Shown piece by piece: positions 6,148-12,449 of a DNA stretch of 13,829 bases. Source of the stretch: Alphaproteobacteria bacterium UBA2947 (GTDB taxonomy: Bacteria; Pseudomonadota; Alphaproteobacteria; Rs-D84). A program made the translations under genes and the position numbers. Every line of letters starts with the position of its first letter. Position 1 is the first letter of the stretch. The DNA lies in assembly GCA_002348925.1 (NCBI GenBank), contig DEBV01000003.1:27756-41584 (forward strand). The letters run 5' to 3'. Below the pieces are notes generated by a model. That model was not told where the DNA came from, made no database searches, and worked only from the letters and a program-made list of their open reading frames with translations.

Positions 6148-6852
6148 TCAAAAATACCGATGCAGTGTTTGGCCGTTTTTGGAAAGCCACCGTTTCGCCC
6201 TTTCCACACCAAAACCATAAAGTTCACCAACATTTGCCCAAAACGCTGGCGAATGATCCATATATTTTCTGTGCGACAATTCGTGCATTACTACATAACG
6301 CATTACTTCATACGGCGCAAACGCCAATCGCCACGAAAAAGAAATATGCCCGTTTGAAGAACACGACCCCCATCGCGAAGATGTATCACGCAGTGTTATA
6401 TGATTTGGCCAATATTCGTGCGGTGTTGTTTTTATTATTGCCTTGATTTCGCTTAGCAATTCCGCCTTGATACAATCACGAACGCGCCGTTCAAACATAT
6501 CCGCCCCGCCCCCAATACAAAGCACTGTTTTTTCATCATCCATATATTTATTAGAACGCATACTTTCGTCGTGTGTAATACAGACATCACGCCCCAGAAT
6601 TGAAATAATCATTCCTGGTTTGATTTTTTCTTTTTGTGGCGCGGCATTAAAAATATGTTCCACCCATTTGCGTTTAGATTCCAAAAAATTCATAACGAAT
6701 TTTGTCGATGTCGTCCATGGCTTTGAAATATGAATTTCCATTTTCGGCGATGTCTTTGGACGCAAAGTCACATTACGCGCACCACGACGATTTTCAATTA
6801 TAACTGGTACAGATTTCCCATTTGATAAAACAAAAATATTTTCAGAAGACAT
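6148..6852 (-). CDS. YgjP/SprT-like zinc metallopeptidase family protein (DUF45)
   Basis: 234 residues, predicted cytoplasmic. The zinc site is HELSH at 190-194 with a third ligand His at 200 (HELSHRKYMDHSPAFW), preceded by the family's SSRWGSCSSNGHISFSWRL (158-176) and the APYEVMRYVVMHEL run. The N-terminal half contains the RRGARNVTLRPK segment that is typical of this family. The substrate of the family is not settled. The ATG at 6852 overlaps the tkt stop by one base (TAATG), so it is translationally coupled to tkt. No separate promoter or terminator is evident; readthrough into the Cys-rich gene downstream is possible. Confidence 0.9.
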   Translation of the reverse strand: MSSENIFVLSNGKSVPVIIENRRGARNVTLRPKTSPKMEIHISKPWTTSTKFVMNFLESKRKWVEHIFNAAPQKEKIKPGMIISILGRDVCITHDESMRSNKYMDDEKTVLCIGGGADMFERRVRDCIKAELLSEIKAIIKTTPHEYWPNHITLRDTSSRWGSCSSNGHISFSWRLAFAPYEVMRYVVMHELSHRKYMDHSPAFWANVGELYGFGVERAKRWLSKNGQTLHRYF

Positions 6853-8624
6853 TATAAATACGATTTTATCTCTTTTATTATTTTATCAACATCAAAACCA
6901 TATTCACGATAAAGCGTTTCGCCATTACCAGACGCACCGAATTCATCAAGTCCAATTACTGCATCTGCGAATTCAAACCAAGGACTTGGCGCAGCGGCTT
7001 CGATTGCTATCACGCATCCACGCAAAATCGACGATTTATATTTTGAATCTTGTTTCTTGAAATCTGGCACATTAACCATGGACACAACCTGAACATTTTT
7101 AAAGCGCGATGCGATTTCAACCGCCAGTGGCACTTCTGAACCCGTTGCAATTATTGTTGCACGAACACGTGATGACTGCGCGGGACAAATTACATATGCA
7201 CCACGCGACAAATCTGAATCCGTTGGTGTTGGAATCTGTTTAAATTTCTGACGCGACAATATTATCGCAGACGGCGTATCCATATTTGCAATCGCACTGT
7301 TCCACGCATTTGCTATTTCTGTTATATTACACGGACGATACACATTTAAATTCGGAATCAAACGAAGTGATGGCAACTGTTCAATCGGCTGATGCGTTGG
7401 TCCGTCTTCGCCCACTGCAATACTGTCATGCGAAAAGACATATATATTCGGTAAACCTGACAGCGCCGCAATTCGAATCGCTGGCCGCATATAATCACTG
7501 AACACCAAGAAAGTAGAACCAACGCTACGCAAACCATCAACCGCCAATCCATTCATTATTGCCGCCATGGCATGTTCGCGCACACCATAATTTATAAAAT
7601 TGCCGTTAAAATTGTTTGCACTTATTTCCTTTGCCACACTTGTTTTTACATTTGTGTTATTCGATAAATCTGCCGAACCAATTATTAAATCTGCACCAGA
7701 TTTCATCAACAAATCAAGATATATTCCAGACAATTCGCGTGTGGAAATTCGTTCTGGTACTTTTGGAACACGAACGCGTTTGACCGCAACTGTCGCACGC
7801 ACAGATTCACCAATCGGACGACGCTTTACAATGTCCCATAAACGCGCACCTTCTGCATTTGAATTTTTCGAAATCAGCGACAACATTTCTGTTTCAGATA
7901 ACGCAAAACCATGCGCTGCACTTTTATTTGCCAAAGTTGACGCGCGTCCCAAAATATTTTTACATTGAATAAATACTGGATGGTTTGATTTTTCTGCGCG
8001 TTCTAATGCGTGTTCCAACGATTCTATATCGTTTCCACGCACAGACATCACATTGAAACCCATTGCACGCATACGCGCATTTATATCTATGTCTGTTTGT
8101 GCAACGCCGTCAATAGACAATTTATTATCGTCCCATAACAATATCAAATTATTCAGATTATAACGGCCTGCAAAGGCAAGAGATTCGAACGAAACACCTT
8201 CCATTAAATCGCCATCACCACACAGGCAAAAAGTACGCGCACGAATACCGCGAATCTTTTGCGCCAACGCCAAACCGACCGCATTACCAATACCCTGACC
8301 CAGTGGTCCAGTTGTTGCATCGACCCCGTCAATTCCATATTCTGGGTGCCCTGGTAAACCGCCAAATTTACGGAAAGAATTCAAATCGCCAATTTTATAT
8401 CCCGCCAATTTTAATACTGCATACAGCATCGCGGAACCATGTCCAGATGACAAAACAAATCTGTCTATTCCGCGTCGCAAATGATTGGCATAAATCGCGG
8501 TTATTATTTCGCTGGCATCCAATATTATTCCAACATGTCCACTGTGTGCAGACAAAACCGCACCCAGTGCGTTCGCACGCACTGTATCAGACATCTGTTG
8601 TAATTGTTTGGCATTAAACTTCAT
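6852..8624 (-). CDS. tkt: Transketolase, compact form
   Basis: 590 residues, against about 660 for common bacterial transketolases. It transfers two-carbon ketol units with thiamine diphosphate in the pentose phosphate pathway. Key sites are present: His30 (SGH, followed by VG instead of the usual PG), GHG at 61-63, the TPP motif GDGDLMEG (136-143) through DDNKLSIDG (165-173), His238, Glu350 in VREHAM, and SHDSIAVGEDGPTHQP at 398-413. The C-terminal domain has TGSEVPLAVEIA. Much of the length difference falls between His238 and GSADL (316), the linker between PP and PYR domains, so this is a compact enzyme rather than a truncated one. The predicted start of transcription is 2-3 bases from the ATG, and no ribosome binding site is seen: probably leaderless. 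The next gene overlaps as TAATG. Confidence 0.94.
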   Translation of the reverse strand: MKFNAKQLQQMSDTVRANALGAVLSAHSGHVGIILDASEIITAIYANHLRRGIDRFVLSSGHGSAMLYAVLKLAGYKIGDLNSFRKFGGLPGHPEYGIDGVDATTGPLGQGIGNAVGLALAQKIRGIRARTFCLCGDGDLMEGVSFESLAFAGRYNLNNLILLWDDNKLSIDGVAQTDIDINARMRAMGFNVMSVRGNDIESLEHALERAEKSNHPVFIQCKNILGRASTLANKSAAHGFALSETEMLSLISKNSNAEGARLWDIVKRRPIGESVRATVAVKRVRVPKVPERISTRELSGIYLDLLMKSGADLIIGSADLSNNTNVKTSVAKEISANNFNGNFINYGVREHAMAAIMNGLAVDGLRSVGSTFLVFSDYMRPAIRIAALSGLPNIYVFSHDSIAVGEDGPTHQPIEQLPSLRLIPNLNVYRPCNITEIANAWNSAIANMDTPSAIILSRQKFKQIPTPTDSDLSRGAYVICPAQSSRVRATIIATGSEVPLAVEIASRFKNVQVVSMVNVPDFKKQDSKYKSSILRGCVIAIEAAAPSPWFEFADAVIGLDEFGASGNGETLYREYGFDVDKIIKEIKSYL

Positions 8625-8637
8625 TTTATGATATTAT
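8608..8637 (+). promoter_or_regulatory. rnhA promoter inside the tkt start region
   Basis: TTGGCA (8608-8613, 5 of 6 to consensus), an 18-bp spacer, and TATTAT (8632-8637) with TGA before it (extended -10). The expected start is near 8644, leaving a leader with AAGGA before the rnhA ATG at 8661. Its -35 lies within the first codons of tkt. Confidence 0.65.
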
Positions 8638-8643
8638 ATCACA
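8633..8643 (-). promoter_or_regulatory. tkt promoter, extended -10 overlapping the rnhA promoter
   Basis: On the minus strand TGTGA-TATAAT (8643-8633) is a perfect extended -10 with no clear -35. The predicted start is at about 8626-8627, two to three bases before the tkt ATG at 8624. Five of its six -10 bases are also bases of the rnhA -10. Confidence 0.65.
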
Positions 8644-8660
8644 AAAAGGATACGAATAAA

Positions 8661-9089
8661 ATGTTAAAAATATGGACAGATGGCAGTTGTTTGGGCAATC
8701 CTGGCCCAGGGGGCTGGGGATTTATTGCCACGAACGGAACACAAGTTGCAGAAAGATGTGGTGGCGAAAAGAATACAACCAACAATAAAATGGAATTGAC
8801 CGCAGTTATAAAAGCACTTACCGCCGCACGCAAACACAGCGAAGTTGAAATTCACACTGACAGTCAATATGTTAAAAATGGTATGGAATCTTGGATAAAA
8901 AATTGGAAAAGAAATAATTGGCGAACTGCAGATAAAAAGCCTGTGAAAAATGTAGAACTTTGGCAAAAATTGGACGAATTGGCTTCAAACATAAAAATTC
9001 ATTGGGTTTGGGTCAAAGGACACGCAGGCGAAGAATTTAATGAACGTGTTGACGATTTGGCACGAACTGCGGCTGAAAGTTTCAAATAA
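8661..9089 (+). CDS. rnhA: Ribonuclease HI
   Basis: 142 residues (E. coli enzyme 155). It cleaves the RNA strand of RNA-DNA hybrids, removing R-loops and lagging-strand primers. The catalytic carboxylates are visible in order: Asp in WTDGSCLGNPGPGGW, Glu in KMELTAV, Asp in HTDSQYV, and Asp in RVDDLAR, with the catalytic His in KGHAGEEFNERVDD. A basic handle region (SWIKNWKRNNWRTADKKPVK) is present. The start at 8661 is chosen because the family begins just before the first Asp and AAGGA precedes it; upstream in-frame codons cross the promoter. Divergent from tkt; ends at a shared terminator. Confidence 0.96.
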   Translation: MLKIWTDGSCLGNPGPGGWGFIATNGTQVAERCGGEKNTTNNKMELTAVIKALTAARKHSEVEIHTDSQYVKNGMESWIKNWKRNNWRTADKKPVKNVELWQKLDELASNIKIHWVWVKGHAGEEFNERVDDLARTAAESFK

Positions 9090-9112
9090 AAAACGCCAAA
9101 CGGCGTTTTTTT
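9088..9112. terminator. Bidirectional terminator between rnhA and the 9111-9860 gene
   Basis: Stem AAAAAACGCC/GGCGTTTTTT with loop AAAC (9098-9101), then T on the plus strand through 9112. The A-run at 9088-9093 becomes the T-run for the minus strand. The structure begins inside the rnhA stop codon and ends inside the stop codon of the minus-strand gene, so it serves both convergent genes economically. Confidence 0.88.
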
Positions 9113-9860
9113 ATTTAGTTTTTTGTTGTTCTTTCATTTGTTGTATATAAAAAAGTTTTGACTGTGCATTTAATACCTTGCACACATACAGTGCATGTTC
9201 TTTTGTCAAAGGTGTATAAAGTGCTTCATCTTCAGAAATAACCTTACCTGTTTTTCGACCATTAAAATCCACTGATTTAACAAATTTATGAGAATAAGTC
9301 AGAATTATAGTTCCACCATTAGCCCCATTTTCATGCACCTGAGTTATAACGCGCGGTGCTGGACGGTATGTGACATAATGTCTTTTATCATTTGGTGCAA
9401 CTTTTTCAATTGTATAACAAACTAAACCTGGGGTCATATTTGTCGTACGCGAAAAAATTTCCAATCCTTCTATGCAATCATTTAAATCTTCAGAGATTTT
9501 TCGTATATTTCTTGGCAACTTTTTAATTTCAACAGGTTTTTGTTCTTCATTTTCTGTTCCAGGGTTTATAGCCCGCATCGCGAGACCTTCACAGTCATAA
9601 TTATTGTCAATCAGATATTGCTTAAAATCAGAGTTAAATTTTTCAGAATCAAAATCTTCTAAATCATCCACAGTTAAACCTTTGAGCTTAACAAATTTGC
9701 TCAGTTCTTTTTGAAGAATTTCAGAATTCAACTGTTTTTTTTCTTTCGGTTTTTCTTGAACGGGTTCCTGATTATTTGATTTTTCTTTGTTTTTAATTAT
9801 CTTATCAGCCAAAGAAACCAAAAAACTTGCGATTTTATATTTTAAATCCTTTGAAGACAT
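9111..9860 (-). CDS. Uncharacterised 249-residue cytoplasmic protein
   Basis: No family recognised. There is no signal peptide; the start is MSSKDLKYKIASFLVSLADKI, a short amphipathic helix, followed by a Lys/Glu/Gln-rich linker (about 20-45), a helical acidic segment (about 46-90), and a more ordered C-terminal half with beta-type pattern (GLVCYTIEKV, RHYVTYRPAPRVI, GGTIILTYSHKFVKSVDF). It ends in a basic helix rich in Gln and Lys. AAAGGGAT precedes the ATG at 9860, but that site is in the loop, and the ATG in the stem, of an mRNA hairpin. It lies 64 bp after rlmE and may have its own weak promoter in that gap. A conserved or mobile origin cannot be judged from sequence alone. Confidence 0.75.
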   Translation of the reverse strand: MSSKDLKYKIASFLVSLADKIIKNKEKSNNQEPVQEKPKEKKQLNSEILQKELSKFVKLKGLTVDDLEDFDSEKFNSDFKQYLIDNNYDCEGLAMRAINPGTENEEQKPVEIKKLPRNIRKISEDLNDCIEGLEIFSRTTNMTPGLVCYTIEKVAPNDKRHYVTYRPAPRVITQVHENGANGGTIILTYSHKFVKSVDFNGRKTGKVISEDEALYTPLTKEHALYVCKVLNAQSKLFYIQQMKEQQKTK

Positions 9861-9886
9861 AACAGATCCCTTTTTGTTATGGTCTC
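9854..9886 (-). promoter_or_regulatory. mRNA hairpin enclosing the ribosome binding site and start codon
   Basis: In the minus-strand transcript CAUAACA (9881-9875) pairs with UGUUAUG (9864-9858), a perfect 7-bp stem around a 10-base loop AAAAGGGAUC that holds the Shine-Dalgarno. The start codon AUG (9860-9858) is in the 3' arm. With one bulged C (9882) four more pairs form (9883-9886 with 9857-9854, the last a G-U). Such a structure could mask the start codon and act as a thermosensor or a repressed leader; that role is inference. Confidence 0.6.
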
Positions 9887-9908
9887 TCTCTTGGTCCCCA
9901 CCATTTGT

Positions 9909-9936
9909 TTATAAGCACAGTGTACTATCCTTTGAA
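9909..9936 (-). promoter_or_regulatory. Weak candidate promoter before the 249-residue protein gene
   Basis: TTCAAA (9936-9931), 16 bp, TTATAA (9914-9909) with TGC just before it, on the minus strand. It overlaps the end of rlmE. The start would be near 9902 with a leader of about 40 bases that contains the start-codon hairpin. Both boxes are imperfect. Confidence 0.3.
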
Positions 9937-10584
9937 TCCAGTTGCAACAATAAACATTTCAACACTGTCTTTGCGTGAAGACGGCGGTTTAATGTAATGC
10001 ACACCATCAAAATGTTCTTTGATTTGTTTAACCAAATCGTTTGTTGTTCCCCCAGTAAAAGATTTAGCAATGAAAGTTCCGCCCTGTTTCAATGCACGCA
10101 ACGCGAAATCCAGCGCATATTCCAACAACACCATTTGACGAATATGATCTGTCTTTTTATGTCCAACAGTATTTGGTGCCATATCAGACATTACAACATC
10201 AACTGTTCCCTGGCCAATTTCATCATGTGGCAGGTTCAGTTTTTCTTCAAGCCACTTCAATGCTTCATCAGATGTGAAATCGCCCTGATAAGTTTCAACA
10301 CCATTTATAGGTTTGATTTCCAGCAAATCCATAGCAAATATTTTCGACTTTGGAAATTCGCGCGCAACATACTGCGACCAAGAACCTGGGGCCGCACCTA
10401 AATCAACAACAACCTGGCCATTTTTAAAGAAATGATATTTTTCATTCATTTCGATAATTTTATAAGCGGCACGCGCACGATAGCCATCCTTTTGCGCGCG
10501 CGCAACATATGGGTCACGTGCCTGACGCTGAAGCCACGCGACTGAAGATTTATGCTGTGCAATTTTTTTATTTAATATTTTCAT
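9925..10584 (-). CDS. rlmE: 23S rRNA 2'-O-methyltransferase RlmE (FtsJ/RrmJ)
   Basis: 219 residues. It methylates the 2'-OH of a U in helix 92 of 23S rRNA (U2552 in E. coli) using SAM. The SAM-binding motif VVDLGAAPGSWSQYVA is at about 59-74. The K-D-K-E catalytic tetrad can be placed at the Lys of ARAAYKI, the Asp of VVMSDMAPN, the Lys of GGTFIAKSFTGG and the Glu of SSRKDSVEMF. The ATG at 10584 overlaps the stop of the lipoprotein gene as TAATG, so it is coupled to it. Ends in TAG. No clear terminator follows in the 64-bp gap. Confidence 0.96.
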   Translation of the reverse strand: MKILNKKIAQHKSSVAWLQRQARDPYVARAQKDGYRARAAYKIIEMNEKYHFFKNGQVVVDLGAAPGSWSQYVAREFPKSKIFAMDLLEIKPINGVETYQGDFTSDEALKWLEEKLNLPHDEIGQGTVDVVMSDMAPNTVGHKKTDHIRQMVLLEYALDFALRALKQGGTFIAKSFTGGTTNDLVKQIKEHFDGVHYIKPPSSRKDSVEMFIVATGFKG

Positions 10585-10940
10585 TAACGTCCGTTCACAT
10601 AACGCTCTGCCATGCGTTCCATAGTCAAGTTTTTCACAATTCTGCCATTTTCAATATAAAGTGTGTCTCCACGTTCTACATACGGCGACACATCTCGTAA
10701 TTCTAGGTCTTCGTCGTATAAAGCTGCTTCATATTTATATCTTTGTCCTCTTTTATTCACCAGCATAAAATCTTTTTCTGATTTCCAACTATACGTATGC
10801 GGTTGATTCCAAACACCGATAACCAACATTGTGTCCGTAACATTTTCGTTTATTCCTTTTTTTTCGTTTTCACTTTGGTTATCACAACCGCCCAGCATCA
10901 TACCCATCGCCAATGTTAATAACAATTTTTTCTTGTTCAT
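10584..10940 (-). CDS. Small lipoprotein, function unknown
   Basis: 118 residues. The start MNKKKLLLTLAMGMMLGGC is a lipoprotein signal peptide with lipobox LGGC and acylated Cys at residue 19. The residue after it is Asp, which in enteric bacteria retains a lipoprotein in the inner membrane; whether that rule holds here is not known. The mature chain has a Lys/Glu/Asn-rich spacer, then a likely beta domain (TMLVIGVWNQ, RYKYEAALYDEDLELRDVS, GDTLYIENGRIVKN). No family recognised. AAGAGC precedes the ATG; the 12-bp gap to the upstream gene repeats the junction found one gene further up. rlmE follows as TAATG. Confidence 0.8.
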   Translation of the reverse strand: MNKKKLLLTLAMGMMLGGCDNQSENEKKGINENVTDTMLVIGVWNQPHTYSWKSEKDFMLVNKRGQRYKYEAALYDEDLELRDVSPYVERGDTLYIENGRIVKNLTMERMAERYVNGR

Positions 10941-10952
10941 CTTTTGCTCTTT

Positions 10953-11516
10953 TTATTTAACCTTTTCATTTTCTCGTTTTGAAACTTGTGCTTTAAGATG
11001 TGCTTTAAGATCTTTCAGTTTTTGTTCATCTATTTGCGCCTGCATTTTGTTTTTGAAATTTTGCGCACGTTTATGCCCAAGTCCAAACCAGCCTTTAAAG
11101 AAAACATAGCCGACCAAGGTATTCGCATATTTATTATCACCTTTTACAGATTTTTTATCCCAGTCCAGTACACTAACATTATTACGTTGCGGAATATCTA
11201 ATTCTGAATTCAAAACATAAGGTATTTCACTTATATATGAAATCGAACAGTCTTTTTTAAATTCATAGAACAGGCTTTCAATACTTCTGTGACCACCATG
11301 AACATCATCGTCTTCAATTCTTTCGACATCTGCGTCAGTCAAATTCATATACTTTTTAAAATCTTGTACATTGCGCGGCAAAGGTTTCTCGTTATGCCAC
11401 AAAGCCAAATCACCATCAAACCTTACACGTATATTCCAACAAAAAACACGCCCCCTAACATCATAAACAGGCTTAACATCTGACACCCATATTGGTTTTA
11501 CTGGTGTTTTTTTCAT
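10953..11516 (-). CDS. Orphan protein, 187 residues, shares C-terminal module with its neighbour
   Basis: No family recognised and no signal peptide. Residues 1 to about 135 are unlike the neighbour: beta-type pattern at the start (FCWNIRVRFDGDLALWHNEKPL), an acidic stretch (DADVERIEDDDVHGG) and a helix. The last 50 residues, from GYVFFKGWF, match the end of the 122-residue protein upstream at NKMxAxIxEQKxKDxKAxL, forming a basic helix likely to be a coiled coil or nucleic-acid/protein contact. This tail is extended by a 12-bp tandem duplication giving LKA twice. It is flanked by genes 16 and 12 bp away and is in the same transcription unit. Confidence 0.75.
   Translation of the reverse strand: MKKTPVKPIWVSDVKPVYDVRGRVFCWNIRVRFDGDLALWHNEKPLPRNVQDFKKYMNLTDADVERIEDDDVHGGHRSIESLFYEFKKDCSISYISEIPYVLNSELDIPQRNNVSVLDWDKKSVKGDNKYANTLVGYVFFKGWFGLGHKRAQNFKNKMQAQIDEQKLKDLKAHLKAQVSKRENEKVK
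10988..11011. repeat. Perfect 12-bp tandem duplication within the orphan-gene tail
   Basis: GTGCTTTAAGAT occurs twice in direct contact (10988-10999 and 11000-11011). It is in frame and repeats four codons (LKA plus one) in the C-terminal helix. The paralog at 11533-11901 lacks this insertion, so it looks like a recent slippage event. Confidence 0.9.
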
Positions 11517-11532
11517 GCTTTGCTCTTTTTAA

Positions 11533-11901
11533 TTATTTAACATTTTCTTGTTTCAAAAGTTCTGCTTTGAAATCTTTTATTTTTTGTTCATTTATTTTTG
11601 CCACCATTTTATTTCTGAACCTGTTGGCAATTTTTATACGAGATTCAAGCCAAGTGTTACGAAAACGATATTCTATAACCGAAATATCTTTTTCTGCTTC
11701 ATATTTCACAGAATAAACCGTACCACCTTTGGCAATGGGAGGGTTTAAACTTTCTATGTGATTATCTTTATAAACTTTTGATATGCAATCGCCCTGCACA
11801 TTCAGAACCACCGCAGTTTCACCAATATAATGACCCTGTCCATCAGAACATTCAACACAATATGACACAGAAACTGGCTTTGCTGTTTTGTTTTTATACA
11901 T
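11533..11901 (-). CDS. Orphan protein, 122 residues, paralogous tail
   Basis: No family recognised. It starts MYKNKTAKPVSVSYCVECSDG, with a CxxC pair (Cys15, Cys18), continues with a beta-rich region (GETAVVLNVQGDCISKVYKD, GTVYSVKYEA), and ends in a basic helix, NRFRNKMVAKINEQKIKDF plus KAELLKQENVK, that is clearly related to the tail of the 187-residue protein next to it. The AGGA ribosome binding site overlaps the stop of the SRP M-domain gene, only 8 bp away, so it is translated from the same message and probably coupled. The 3' end and intergenic junction also match those of the next gene at DNA level. Confidence 0.75.
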   Translation of the reverse strand: MYKNKTAKPVSVSYCVECSDGQGHYIGETAVVLNVQGDCISKVYKDNHIESLNPPIAKGGTVYSVKYEAEKDISVIEYRFRNTWLESRIKIANRFRNKMVAKINEQKIKDFKAELLKQENVK

Positions 11902-11909
11902 TATATATC

Positions 11910-12413
11910 CTATTTGTTTCCACCTGGAATTGTGCCAGCCTGTTGCATGCGTTGCATAACGGCTTCCATTCCGCCCATGCGTTGAATCATAGCCATTTGA
12001 CGTTTCATATTCAGATATTGTTTGATAATGTGTTCAACTTCACGCACTGTACAACCAGCAGTTTCAGCAATACGCGCCTTGGCATTAGCAAATATTTTTT
12101 CAGGGTCAGCACGTTCTTCGGCTGTCATTGCTTCCAAAATTTTGATTTGTGCATCAACACTGCCGTCTTTGATTTTTTCTTTCATCGCAGCAACAGCACC
12201 AGACATACCAGGAACCATTTTCAACAGACCGCTAAAATTGCTCATCTTTTTAATCTGTTTCAATTGTGCCAACATATCGTTCATATCGAATTGACCAGAC
12301 ATCATACGTTCAGCAGTTTCTTTCATACCCGCAGGCATTTTTGCTGCTTCTTTTTCCAAATCGATATTTTCTTGTTTTTCTTCTACTTTTTTCTTTTTTC
12401 CAAAACCAAACAT
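11910..12413 (-). CDS. Stand-alone SRP54 M-domain protein (Ffh signal-peptide-binding domain without NG)
   Basis: 167 residues. The whole chain after a basic start (MFGFGKKKK) aligns with the C-terminal M domain of Ffh: the KxxxGxFDMNDMLAQLKQIKKM helix (about 38-57), the finger-loop region LLKMVPGM (63-70), EAMTAEERADPEKIF (94-108), the RNA-binding helix-turn-helix region ARIAETAGCTVREVEHIIKQ (113-132), and the Met-rich C-terminus. There is no GTPase NG domain and no space for one. The usual RIAxGSGT 4.5S-RNA motif is altered to RIAETAGCT. The start at 12413 is preferred to the ATG at 12419, since AGGAG directly abuts the latter but is 6 bases from the former. A separate full-length Ffh elsewhere, or a split SRP, are both possible. 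Located 36 bp after uvrA; ends in TAG. Confidence 0.85.
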   Translation of the reverse strand: MFGFGKKKKVEEKQENIDLEKEAAKMPAGMKETAERMMSGQFDMNDMLAQLKQIKKMSNFSGLLKMVPGMSGAVAAMKEKIKDGSVDAQIKILEAMTAEERADPEKIFANAKARIAETAGCTVREVEHIIKQYLNMKRQMAMIQRMGGMEAVMQRMQQAGTIPGGNK

Positions 12414-12449
12414 GTTCATCTCCTGTTGTTTTTAAGTGTTTTTATTATG

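Noticed and set aside
6068..6190. Upstream extension of the Cys-rich secreted gene frame
   Set aside because: It would run through the promoter and G9 tract and overlap the YgjP-like gene, and it would bury the signal peptide. The ATG at 6067 has a strong ribosome binding site.
8604..8660. Longer rnhA N-terminus
   Set aside because: Overlaps the promoter and tkt start, and RNase HI begins just before WTDGS; the ribosome binding site favours 8661.
9892..9903. TGGTCCCCACCA small dyad between rlmE and the 9111-9860 gene as a terminator
   Set aside because: Only a 4-bp stem and no following T-run on either strand.
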